Shown: one piece after another, positions 1-8,443 of the stretch
Numbering within the stretch: position 1 is the first letter of the stretch
Layout: the number at the start of each line of letters is the position of its first letter
Origin: Saccharophagus degradans 2-40
GTDB lineage: Bacteria > Pseudomonadota > Gammaproteobacteria > Pseudomonadales > Cellvibrionaceae
Direction: 5' to 3'
Assembly: GCF_000013665.1 (NCBI RefSeq)
Contig: NC_007912.1
Coordinates: 3,024,501-3,088,500, forward strand
DNA length: 64,000 nt
Position numbers and translations under genes: made by a program
Notes under the pieces: model-generated
The model's input: the letters and a program-made list of their open reading frames with translations, nothing else
The model's database searches: none
Told to the model about the DNA's origin: nothing

Positions 1-30
1 GCACAGTAGCTGTGCAACGCGAATAGACAT
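1..30 (-). CDS. start of an unidentified gene, cut by the window edge
   Basis: Reading leftwards from position 30 there is an ATG followed by ten open codons (MSIRVAQLLC) that run off the window. A good ribosome-binding site (GAGG) sits about nine bases upstream of the ATG. Ten residues are too few to identify a family, so the call rests only on the start codon and its ribosome-binding site. It could be spurious. Confidence 0.35.
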   Translation of the reverse strand, partial: MSIRVAQLLC

Positions 31-242
31 TGGGTAAACCTCGTAGTTAATTGGCGAAATGCCTTATTTCGTTCTTATAAAGTCTAGCCCTTAGAATGTA
101 CCACTAATTAGAATCACTTCACAATTTCTGGCACACATATATACCAAATCGGTTTAAGTTTTACACACTCGATAAGTAATAGCTATAACAGTATGGAACT
201 ACGCGGTTTTTCATTCAGAAGAAAAGGGTATAAAAGTAACAA

Positions 243-277
243 TTGAGCTATAACCACACATATTGGCTATAGCTCAA
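243..277 (-). terminator. hairpin downstream of pyrB
   Basis: Arms at 243-255 and 265-277 pair almost perfectly (TTGAGCTATA with TATAGCTCAA, then two more G-C pairs after one mismatch). Transcripts leaving pyrB meet this hairpin about 45 bases past the stop codon. The tract after it is only loosely T-rich, so it is a plausible but not classical intrinsic terminator. The rest of 31-319 shows nothing else I can name. Confidence 0.4.
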
Positions 278-319
278 AACTCAGAATGGGTGTTTTTTAT
301 ACAGATCTAGAATGGGCGA

Positions 320-1333
320 CTAAAATGTGCGGCTGTGGTACCAGTTTACTGGTCGCGAGAATTTATCTACTTGATCAGCAACATCCAAAATTAATGCAAA
401 CAGCGCCATTCGCACCAAAATACCGTTATCGGTTTGGCGGAAAATTGCCAGGTTGGGGTTTTGGTTTAAGTCGTTATCTAACTCATTCGCATCGGAGCGA
501 GAATCGCGTGGCAGCGGGTGCATAATTACCGTGTTTGGCTCGCAAAACTGGGTGTAAATAGCTTGGTTTAAGCGGAATCGACCACGGTACAAGTCGGCCT
601 CCTCTTTCGAGCCGAAGCGCTCCTCTTGGATACGAGTAGAATACACAATATCAACATGGCCAATACTGTTGGCCAAATCGGACGATACATCCACTCTGTG
701 CCCCAAGCCGCGCAGCAATTCTACGTACTCTTCTGGCATGGCGAGCTCTTCTGGGCTAACTAACACTACCTGCAAATTTGCAAACAACCCCAATAAGCGC
801 ATTAAAGAGTGAACGGTACGACCGTGCTTCAAGTCGCCAATCATGGCGATACGCAAACCATCTAAACTGCGGCCTTTATCGCGCAGCTCTTTTTGAATGG
901 TGTATAGGTCGAGCAGCGCTTGGCTTGGGTGCTCATTGGCACCATCGCCACCGTTAATTACAGGCACCCTACTCGCTTGGGCAAATTCAGCTACAGACCC
1001 TTCTTGCGGGTGACGCATGCAAATTACATCGGAGTAACCAGACAGTACACGCGCGGTATCGTAAAGCGACTCGCCTTTTGCTATGGCAGAACTTTTAAAA
1101 CCTGTGGTCTCTCTTACCTCCCCGCCCAACAGGTTGAAAGCACAACCAAAACTTACCCGGGTACGCGTAGAGGGCTCGAAAAACATATTGCCCAAAATGG
1201 CACCCTCTAACACGCGGGTAACCTTTTGACGCAGGGCATAAGGCTCCATGGAATCAGCAACGGCAAAAATACGCTCTATATCTGCGCGTTCGAATTGCTC
1301 TACCGATAAGATGTGAGAACCAGAAAATTTCAT
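320..1333 (-). CDS. pyrB: aspartate carbamoyltransferase
   Basis: Catalyses carbamoyl phosphate plus L-aspartate to N-carbamoylaspartate, the committed step of pyrimidine synthesis. The carbamoyl-phosphate signature PSTRTR lies near the N-terminus, followed by HPSQALLDLYTI and the aspartate-loop motif MHPLPRDSR near the C-terminus. I place the start at the ATG at 1333, which gives 337 residues beginning MKFSGSHIL. An upstream in-frame start adds 12 unlikely residues. The protein is longer than the 311-residue E. coli enzyme because of an insertion after HPLPR, as in the longer proteobacterial forms. No pyrI or pyrC-like partner is adjacent; pyrC lies 48 kb away in this window. Confidence 0.93.
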   Translation of the reverse strand: MKFSGSHILSVEQFERADIERIFAVADSMEPYALRQKVTRVLEGAILGNMFFEPSTRTRVSFGCAFNLLGGEVRETTGFKSSAIAKGESLYDTARVLSGYSDVICMRHPQEGSVAEFAQASRVPVINGGDGANEHPSQALLDLYTIQKELRDKGRSLDGLRIAMIGDLKHGRTVHSLMRLLGLFANLQVVLVSPEELAMPEEYVELLRGLGHRVDVSSDLANSIGHVDIVYSTRIQEERFGSKEEADLYRGRFRLNQAIYTQFCEPNTVIMHPLPRDSRSDANELDNDLNQNPNLAIFRQTDNGILVRMALFALILDVADQVDKFSRPVNWYHSRTF

Positions 1334-1509
1334 AACAGCGCCCCATATATTTGCCTGTGGTGAACCCAAATTTTGGCGCTATTCTACTCTGGGAAAAGCA
1401 AATAACAACTGCTTTGTTAAAGCTATTTTGGCACTGGCATCGCGCGCTGCCGCTATAGCGGCTAGGGTGTAACTTTTAGCGTAAAACCTTAGGATAGCAG
1501 CCCCAATGA

Positions 1510-2391
1510 TTACTCCCCCTTCCAAAGAGTATCTGTGACGAACCAAAGCTCCTTGCGAGCTAAAGGTGTTTGCGGGGTAAGATTTGGATTGGTTAAATAT
1601 ATGTGCTTACGGCCCTCCAGTATAGCTGGGTCGAGTTTAAATTCTGCGTGTAGGTGATGGGTAAAATAACGGTCGAATGAGCCGCTCGCCAACGATTTCT
1701 CCAACCCCAACTCAACCAATTTGGCCAGTACAAGATTGTCCTTTTTTACAAAGAAATAAAATGGCATGGGGTAAACCAATACAAGGCTATCTTCTACCTT
1801 TAGGCTGGGTAAATCTCTTGCGGCCAGTTCCCCCCAAGGCTCCATAATACCGCGAGGGAATGCATCAAAACGGCGGGCTACTAACATATCGAATAAGCTA
1901 GGGTAATTGCTCGATGTGACCACCTCAAAACCATTGGCTTTTAATACGCCTGTGTCTGCCCAATCCAGCGCTTGCCCCATACTGAACGCTTTTAAATCAT
2001 CTAATGTAGCCACTTCATTAAAACGCTGCTGATCTCCTGCATGAATGATTAACACCCTGTAGCCAAGCAACCCTTTTAGCATGGGAATACGAATTGGCAG
2101 CATATCGGCCTCATCTACTGGGGTAGAGGCAGCCCACATAATGTCATACTTACCCTTCATTACCTCTAGTTTTAAGCGCCCTTGCGTGGCCGAACGCTTA
2201 GCTATATTCAGTTCGATAGGCATGTCAATTTCAGAAAATGCTAGCTCCATCAGCCCCACTGCATATTCATCCAAAGGGTGCCCCCCAAAAGATATACGCA
2301 CAGCTTCTGTTGCCGCCACCCCAGCAGGCACATAGCCGCCAAGCACCAACCCTATTACCGCCGCAACCTTCAATAAGTGTTTACATGCCAT
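1510..2391 (-). CDS. periplasmic solute-binding-like protein (family 3 type)
   Basis: A secreted protein of about 293 residues with a clear Sec signal peptide ending at GVAATEA. The rest reads like a family-3 extracellular solute-binding fold: a beta-strand start (VRISFGGHPLDEYAVGL), a KYDIMWA segment typical of the ligand cleft, and an FFVKKDN hinge region. No transporter permease or ATPase gene is nearby, so it may be a stand-alone binding or sensing protein. I prefer the ATG at 2391 over an upstream GTG two codons earlier. The ligand is unknown. The 2398-2561 gap to the next gene shows no clear site. Confidence 0.6.
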   Translation of the reverse strand: MACKHLLKVAAVIGLVLGGYVPAGVAATEAVRISFGGHPLDEYAVGLMELAFSEIDMPIELNIAKRSATQGRLKLEVMKGKYDIMWAASTPVDEADMLPIRIPMLKGLLGYRVLIIHAGDQQRFNEVATLDDLKAFSMGQALDWADTGVLKANGFEVVTSSNYPSLFDMLVARRFDAFPRGIMEPWGELAARDLPSLKVEDSLVLVYPMPFYFFVKKDNLVLAKLVELGLEKSLASGSFDRYFTHHLHAEFKLDPAILEGRKHIYLTNPNLTPQTPLARKELWFVTDTLWKGE

Positions 2392-2561
2392 AAGCACAAC
2401 TAATTAGCCCCATTTATTAATTTAAGGATAGACCAGCAAATAAAAAGCGGCGCCAGTTTTTGCTGTACACCACAAAACAAATAGCTGCGCTAAATAGTTA
2501 TGCAAAATATTTATGAAATACTAGGCGCGCAAAAAATGAGTTACGCAAAATAGACTGGAGA

Positions 2562-3086
2562 TTAAGGGCTGGCAGGTCGCAGCAATGATACAAGCAGATT
2601 GGTACGCGCTAGAGTTGCGTGTAATTCGGGCACAACCACAGTAGTCGCCGTAATCCAATAGCTCGACTTAGAAGCATCTAACAAATAATAAATCTGTATT
2701 TTCCGAGTGCCAGCTTGCGTGTAATCCACAACTTTATACTCAATATCAAAAACATGCTCCGAGGCAACAGTGCCCTCTCGCAACAAGGTGTAGCGTTTTT
2801 GATCGCTATTGCGCTTAAGCTCTGCACTCAAACGCTGCCACAACACATTTTTACGCGCAGACTGATCAATAGGTACCGCAGAAACAAAATAAGCCAATCG
2901 GCCGTCTACTCGGCCCACAAGCGTCTCCAATCCACCAAAGGTATCCACTTTTTCCATTTTAATAGTGAGCTTATGCTTCTGGGCTACTTCTGCGTCCAGC
3001 ATTAAACCATCAGCCAGAGCGATTGGCTCCCCCCAACACAGTGGAGAGAAAGCGATAAAAATGCATAATCCAAGTAAACGCAACAT
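2562..3086 (-). CDS. secreted protein of unknown function
   Basis: 174 residues with an N-terminal signal peptide (MLRLLGLCIFIAFSPLCWG) and a mature part rich in beta-strand-like segments. I do not recognise the family. It lies upstream of the solute-binding gene on the same strand, 170 bases away, so the two could be co-transcribed. To its right is a sigma factor gene transcribed the other way. Confidence 0.55.
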   Translation of the reverse strand: MLRLLGLCIFIAFSPLCWGEPIALADGLMLDAEVAQKHKLTIKMEKVDTFGGLETLVGRVDGRLAYFVSAVPIDQSARKNVLWQRLSAELKRNSDQKRYTLLREGTVASEHVFDIEYKVVDYTQAGTRKIQIYYLLDASKSSYWITATTVVVPELHATLARTNLLVSLLRPASP

Positions 3087-3252
3087 AGCGGGTTTCAGCG
3101 ATCCAATCGTCTAATTATTATCGGCTCATTCTATGGCTTACGGCGCCAAAAACAAACGTTTAGTTAAAAATACCTATTTTTAACTGGCGGATTTTTAGAG
3201 GCTGGTCGTCTGTAGTAATTAGCGAATAATAATTATACAGTAGCCCGACACT

Positions 3253-3810
3253 ATGACCGATGAATCAAACGTGCAGTCTATCTATTTGTCTATACAAAAA
3301 GCGCTATCACGAGCGGTATCCCGCATAGTACCGCCGCACGACGTGGAAGATATAGTCCAAGAGACTTATGTACGCGTATGTCAAGTTAAGCAACCGAGCA
3401 CCATTACGCACCCGCGCTCTTTTATGCTGAAAACCGCGCGCAACCTCGCGCTAGATTATATAAAGCGGGCAGACAACAAACTAACAGACAGTTTAGATGA
3501 AGACACACAAGATAATTTAGCAAGCTACAAAGACGACCCATACCGCCGCGCGGCAGGCGAGCAAGACTTTGCCCTATTTTGCGAAGCTGTGAGGCAGCTA
3601 CCGGTGCAATGTAGAAAGGTATTTGTACTTAAAAAGGTTTACGGTTACTCGCAACAAGAAATAGCCAAAGAACTGGGTATTAGCCAAAGCACCGTAGAAA
3701 AACACATAGCGCAAGGCCTAAAACGCTGCGCCAATTTTTTAGATAACAAACAAGATAAATCGACAATGCAAGTAGTTAGATCATCCCATTCCAAAGGGGC
3801 AAGTTTATGA
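3253..3810 (+). CDS. FecI-type ECF RNA polymerase sigma factor
   Basis: 185 residues with sigma-70 region 2 (DIVQETYVRV, then HPRSFMLKTARNLALDYIKR, the -10 recognition and melting helix) and region 4 (LPVQCRKVFVLKKVYGYSQQEIAKELGISQSTVEKHI, a helix-turn-helix at about residues 115-150). This is the FecI-like class of extracytoplasmic-function sigma factors, which answer to a FecR protein and an outer-membrane TonB receptor. Its stop overlaps the start of the fecR-like gene (ATGA, 3807-3810), so the pair is translationally coupled. No obvious Shine-Dalgarno precedes the ATG. The likely target is the downstream receptor operon, but no promoter was identified. Confidence 0.88.
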   Translation: MTDESNVQSIYLSIQKALSRAVSRIVPPHDVEDIVQETYVRVCQVKQPSTITHPRSFMLKTARNLALDYIKRADNKLTDSLDEDTQDNLASYKDDPYRRAAGEQDFALFCEAVRQLPVQCRKVFVLKKVYGYSQQEIAKELGISQSTVEKHIAQGLKRCANFLDNKQDKSTMQVVRSSHSKGASL

Positions 3811-4835
3811 GCAAAATATACAAACTCGCCCCAGCGGACGAAATAAACGACCAAGCCTGCCTTTGGATAGCTCGCCTAGATAGAGGCTTAAGCACGGATG
3901 AGCAGCAAGCTCTTAAAAAATGGGTTAACGAATCTCACGCTCACGCGAGTGCCCTTTATCGCGCCGCAGAGCTATGGGATAAAATGGATGACCTTTCTCG
4001 CTTGGCAGACCTGTTTGAAGCGCCAAAAGAAACGCGCTTCCCCTACGGCATAGCGGCATCGTTAATTGCTGGCTTGGTCGCCTTAGGCTTATTTTTTAGT
4101 ACCGCTCCATTTACCACCCCACAAACGGATACACTCATAGCCAACCACCAAGCAAGTGCCATATACGAAACGGCAATTGGTGAGCAATCGGTTGTTACGC
4201 TTTCAGATAGCAGCGAGCTAACCCTCAACACCAATACCAAGGTTGCGGTCAATTACACTGAACAAGCCCGCATACTTACCTTGCTGCGCGGTGAATTACA
4301 CATTAAAGTTGCTCACAATAAAAGCCGCCCCCTCAGCGTTGTAGCCCAGGATAAACTCGTTCAGGCAGTAGGCACGGCTTTTAATGTGCAAATAATGGAT
4401 ACGCAAGAAGTTGAATTGATCGTTACCGACGGCAAAGTACTTATTGCTGAGAACGTGAAAGACATCTCGGTTGCGCAAAAGCCCCTCTCAACGCAAAACG
4501 CGTCAATAGCTAAAGGGCAAAAAGTTATACTGGGTGCGCCCAATGCCAATGTAACTGCCCTTGATGAAAATGAGATTTCTGCAAAGCTTTCTTGGCAGCA
4601 TGGCAATATAATATTTAAAGGCGAAACCCTTGCACAGGCGCTAATAGAAATAGAGCGCTACACCTCAACACGATTCGAAATAGAAGATAAAAGCATTGCT
4701 AACATTCGCATTGCAGGCATGTTTAAAGCTGGCGATATAGATGGGCTAACACTTGCTTTAAAACAAAATTTTAATATAGATGCAGCTGGCACCAATGGAG
4801 AAAAAATTATTCTTACGCGCGGCGCAACATTATAA
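3807..4835 (+). CDS. FecR-type transmembrane anti-sigma factor / sigma regulator
   Basis: 342 residues in the standard FecR order. An N-terminal cytoplasmic segment of DUF4880 type (ACLWIARLDRGLS...) is followed by one membrane span at about residues 75-95, a periplasmic FecR domain (about 115-215, with SSELTLNTNTKV and AVGTAFNVQ) and a C-terminal STN-like/DUF4974 region (about 265-330). FecR proteins hold a FecI sigma factor at the inner membrane and pass on a signal received from the STN domain of a TonB-dependent receptor. The next gene encodes such a receptor, so the three-part signalling set is complete. Confidence 0.88.
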   Translation: MSKIYKLAPADEINDQACLWIARLDRGLSTDEQQALKKWVNESHAHASALYRAAELWDKMDDLSRLADLFEAPKETRFPYGIAASLIAGLVALGLFFSTAPFTTPQTDTLIANHQASAIYETAIGEQSVVTLSDSSELTLNTNTKVAVNYTEQARILTLLRGELHIKVAHNKSRPLSVVAQDKLVQAVGTAFNVQIMDTQEVELIVTDGKVLIAENVKDISVAQKPLSTQNASIAKGQKVILGAPNANVTALDENEISAKLSWQHGNIIFKGETLAQALIEIERYTSTRFEIEDKSIANIRIAGMFKAGDIDGLTLALKQNFNIDAAGTNGEKIILTRGATL

Positions 4836-5017
4836 ACAACACAACTGTGCCGCCGCGCCACCTGCTGTATTTATTTTCCACGCATTCATTAACACCTTAA
4901 CAGAAAAATCTACACGCCCCGTGATACTTGCAACACCTATTCACGCACAACAAAATTAGCGCCTAGAAAACGCAAATAATAACGACAAAGCACCAACCAG
5001 TAGAGAAAAATAAAAAT

Positions 5018-8000
5018 ATGTCGCACCCCAACTGGCGGAAAAATAATGTTCGGTCGTCTATACAACAAGCCTGTATACCGCAGGCTGCTGAGAGAAACGG
5101 ACGGACAATAATTACTGCAGTAACCTTGGGTGCTCTCATTTCTTTTTCTGCTTTGGCGCAAGCCGAAACAGACACCCTAGAAAAAGTCGTACGTTTCGAT
5201 ATTCCTCAGCAACGAGCAGACATATCGCTTACTGAATTTGCTAAGCAAGCTAACATTACTCTCATCTTTCCATTCGATGACGTAAAACAATTGCAAACAA
5301 ATTCTTTACAAGGCGAATACTCCATAACTGATGCTGTAGCACTTTTACTGAGAGATACTCAGCTATTTGTGAATATTGGTGCGGATGGTCAGCTCACCAT
5401 TCTTATGGAACATGACCTAGGGGAAATCGACTCCATGCATAAAAAGAAATTGTTATCTAGCGCGGTTATCGCCGCATTATCTTCACTCACCGGTGCAAAT
5501 GCTATTGCACAACAAACCTCCGCACCCGCTGGCCAAGTTGAGGAAGTTTTGGTTACAGGTATTCGCGCAAGCTTACAGCGCGCGATGGATGTAAAACGCG
5601 AAAGCGGCGGCGTAGTTGATGCTATTTCATCAGAAGACATTGGTAAATTCCCAGACACCAACCTTGCAGAATCGCTGCAACGTATTACGGGTGTATCCAT
5701 TGACCGCTCAGGCGGTGAAGGTCAACAAATTACTGTTCGCGGTTTTGGTCCACAATTTAATACTGTACTTGTTAATGGTCGCCAAATAGCCTCAGAAGAT
5801 ACATCGCGCGCCTTTAACTTTGACACGGTTGCTTCAGAATTAGTTAAACGTTTAGATGTTTATAAAACATCCTCGGCTACTCTCCAGTCTGGCGGTATTG
5901 GCTCAACGGTTAACATTACAACTGCGCGCCCATTAGATATTGGCGAGTTTAAAGTTGCTGGTAGTGCCAAAGCACTTATGGATGGCAACAGCGAAGAAAC
6001 CTCACCACAAATATCTGGCATGATTAGCAACACCTTTGCCGACGATACTTTTGGTGTGCTATTTGCGCTTTCACATCAAGAGCGCAGCACCCGCTTAAAC
6101 CAAGCGCAAATGGATGGCTGGTTAGAAAACGTTGGCGTGCCCAACCCCATGACAGAAAGCGGTGCCGACTGGGATGGCAACGTATTCTCGCCACGTAACT
6201 ACGACCATAAAGTCACGTTTGAAGATCGCAAACGCACTAATGCAAATTTAGTATTGCAATACGCGCCCTCCGACGATTTAACTATTACCGGTGATTTGCT
6301 TTATACCGATTTCGACATAAACACAGATACCACATCGTACGGCCACTGGTTTACCGCGCCAAACATTCAAGGCGTAGGTGACGACGGCTCATTGTTCGAT
6401 ACCGACGGCGAGCGCCGCCGCCCAATCGTTGACGAGAACGGCACGCTTATCGATTTATACCAAGAAGTAGGTTTAGCAACCGACATGCACGCTAAAACCT
6501 TCGACCGCTTAACCGAAACAACCGCTATTGGTTTAAACGCAGAATGGCAAGCTAACGATAACCTACAGTTAGTGTTCGATCTTTCGCACTCTACTTCTGA
6601 GCGCGAAGCGAACAATGGTGGCGGCGACCAACTCTCACTTATTGGCTACGCCAACCGAGTACGCTTTCAGGTAGATAACAATATACTGCCGCTGGCCTCT
6701 ATGTTTGCCGAAGCAAACCCCAATATTTATAGCGGCCAACAGGAAATAGACGGCGCAATTATTGATGATAGCGATGGATTTGCCGGTTACGACCCAGCCA
6801 TTACCCCTGCTGGCGTTAACGACCACCTAAACAAAGACAATAGCCGAGCTCACGTTATGTTGCGCCGAGGTTGGGCGGTGGAAGATGCCGTTACCCAATT
6901 TCGCATGGACGGCCTGTGGGATGAAGGTAACGACACTGGTTTAACCAAAGCAAAATTTGGCTTTCAGCACTCTACCGAAACCAAAGCACTTGAGCGCTGG
7001 GATAACGAAGGCGTTGGTATTCACTGCACCTACTGCGGCTACCCAGATGCCCCAACAATACCCGCCGATGCGCAATATATTTTTGATGCAGGCAGCGACT
7101 TTTTAGGCGATGTAAGTGGCAGCGGACGTATGCCAACCCAATGGCTAGCGCACGACGGCGAAGCCAACTTTGCATTCCTAGAAAGTTATTACGCAAGTAC
7201 CAATACAGATACAATTAGTTTTGACGCAGTAAAACGCAACAATTCTTATGAAATAACAGAGGCAACTACCGCCGCATATTTAGAATTAGAATTTGCTGGC
7301 GAAATTGCTGATATGCGTATAGAAATGACTTCTGGTGTACGCTTAGAAGAAACCACTACAGATGTAGACGGCACTACTGCGCCAGTTTCTGGGCTAACCA
7401 TTTTAGATGAAACCGAGATGTTGGCACAGTACGGCGCCGCGGATAGCATTAGCTTAAGCACAGACTACTCTTCTATATTACCTAACATGAGCATCAAGTT
7501 AGATATTTCAGATAACTTAGTCGCCCGCGCCGCCGCGTCCAAAACCATCACTCGACCAACCCTAAACAGTATGTCGCCGGTCACAGTTATCACCACAACA
7601 CGTCAAGGTGGCGATTTAACATCTGCAAGTGGTAACCCAGCACTAGAACCCTTTGAATCCGACAACTTGGATTTAAGTTTAGAGTGGTACTACGACGACA
7701 CGAGTTATGTGTCTGCCGGTTACTTCAAAAAAGACGTAGCCAACTTTATCGTAAATGCGCAAGAAAGCAGAACCTTTACACTCCCTGATGGTTCGTTACT
7801 CACCGATCCGTCAACCGGTTCCGATTCTGGTGCAGCAGATGCAGGCGATGACGTTGCTGTATTCACAAACACGTTACCCAATAACGGTGAAAACGCTACA
7901 GTGGATGGCGTAGAGCTAGCGTTGCAACATGCGTTTGGCGAAACAGGCTTCGGTATTATTGCCAACGCGACCATAGTAACAAGCGATGCGGAGCTAGACC

Positions 8001-8347
8001 CAGACGATTTAAGCCAAGTATTTGCGCTGCCAGGCTTAAGTGACTCGTTTAACTTAGTTGGCTACTACGAACAAGGCCCCTTCCAAGCACGACTCGCGTG
8101 GAACTGGCGTGACGAGTTTTTACAATCGCTTACCCAAGGCCAAGGGGACGGCCCAACTATTGTTGAGGCGTATCAACAATGGGACCTAAGTGGTAGCTTC
8201 GATATTAACGATAACGTGAGCATATTCGTAGAAGGTATTAACCTAACCGAAGAATACGTACACAAACGTGGCCGCTACGCCAACCAACTGCTTCTAATTG
8301 AGGACAGTGGACGTCGCTTGGCACTGGGTGTGCGCGCAAGCTTCTAA
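5018..8347 (+). CDS. STN-domain TonB-dependent outer-membrane receptor, Caulobacter type
   Basis: 1109 residues. A first signal peptide (about 1-50, ending SALAQA) precedes an STN signalling domain (about 55-130). Then comes a second complete signal-peptide-like segment at 140-164 (MHKKKLL..., hydrophobic core, ANAIA cleavage-like end). A TonB-box-like VEEVLVTG leads into the plug domain (DIGKFPDTNLAESLQRITGV, TVRGFG, LVNGR) and a beta barrel ending in the C-terminal Phe typical of outer-membrane proteins. It resembles the receptors often assigned to oligosaccharide import, but the ligand is not evident. The STN domain fits signalling to the adjacent FecR/FecI pair. The internal signal peptide is odd and suggests a fusion of two reading frames or an internal start at 5435, which has AGGGGA 11 bases upstream. 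Confidence 0.92.
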   Translation: MSHPNWRKNNVRSSIQQACIPQAAERNGRTIITAVTLGALISFSALAQAETDTLEKVVRFDIPQQRADISLTEFAKQANITLIFPFDDVKQLQTNSLQGEYSITDAVALLLRDTQLFVNIGADGQLTILMEHDLGEIDSMHKKKLLSSAVIAALSSLTGANAIAQQTSAPAGQVEEVLVTGIRASLQRAMDVKRESGGVVDAISSEDIGKFPDTNLAESLQRITGVSIDRSGGEGQQITVRGFGPQFNTVLVNGRQIASEDTSRAFNFDTVASELVKRLDVYKTSSATLQSGGIGSTVNITTARPLDIGEFKVAGSAKALMDGNSEETSPQISGMISNTFADDTFGVLFALSHQERSTRLNQAQMDGWLENVGVPNPMTESGADWDGNVFSPRNYDHKVTFEDRKRTNANLVLQYAPSDDLTITGDLLYTDFDINTDTTSYGHWFTAPNIQGVGDDGSLFDTDGERRRPIVDENGTLIDLYQEVGLATDMHAKTFDRLTETTAIGLNAEWQANDNLQLVFDLSHSTSEREANNGGGDQLSLIGYANRVRFQVDNNILPLASMFAEANPNIYSGQQEIDGAIIDDSDGFAGYDPAITPAGVNDHLNKDNSRAHVMLRRGWAVEDAVTQFRMDGLWDEGNDTGLTKAKFGFQHSTETKALERWDNEGVGIHCTYCGYPDAPTIPADAQYIFDAGSDFLGDVSGSGRMPTQWLAHDGEANFAFLESYYASTNTDTISFDAVKRNNSYEITEATTAAYLELEFAGEIADMRIEMTSGVRLEETTTDVDGTTAPVSGLTILDETEMLAQYGAADSISLSTDYSSILPNMSIKLDISDNLVARAAASKTITRPTLNSMSPVTVITTTRQGGDLTSASGNPALEPFESDNLDLSLEWYYDDTSYVSAGYFKKDVANFIVNAQESRTFTLPDGSLLTDPSTGSDSGAADAGDDVAVFTNTLPNNGENATVDGVELALQHAFGETGFGIIANATIVTSDAELDPDDLSQVFALPGLSDSFNLVGYYEQGPFQARLAWNWRDEFLQSLTQGQGDGPTIVEAYQQWDLSGSFDINDNVSIFVEGINLTEEYVHKRGRYANQLLLIEDSGRRLALGVRASF

Positions 8348-8380
8348 AAAGCCTCTCCTAAACCATAGGCTTTGACCCTT

Positions 8381-8407
8381 GACCGCCGTACTGCGGCGGT
8401 CTTTTTT
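8381..8407 (+). terminator. intrinsic terminator after the receptor gene
   Basis: An 8-bp perfect stem (GACCGCCG / CGGCGGTC, loop TACTG) is followed by six T residues. It sits 34 bases past the receptor stop and 37 before the halogenase start. Partial termination here would lower halogenase, SapC and DUF6445 expression relative to the receptor. Confidence 0.85.
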
Positions 8408-8443
8408 AAGCCAAATATAAACGCATTGCGAAGAGACAACACC

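Noticed and set aside
1449-1462. Perfect palindrome GCCGCTATAGCGGC between pyrB and the solute-binding gene
   Set aside because: It is short and not followed by a T-run in either direction; it could be an operator, but nothing supports a specific role.
8372-8443. Upstream start for the halogenase gene
   Set aside because: It would place 24 extra residues across a strong intrinsic terminator. The ATG at 8444 directly precedes the FAD-binding region as in the family.
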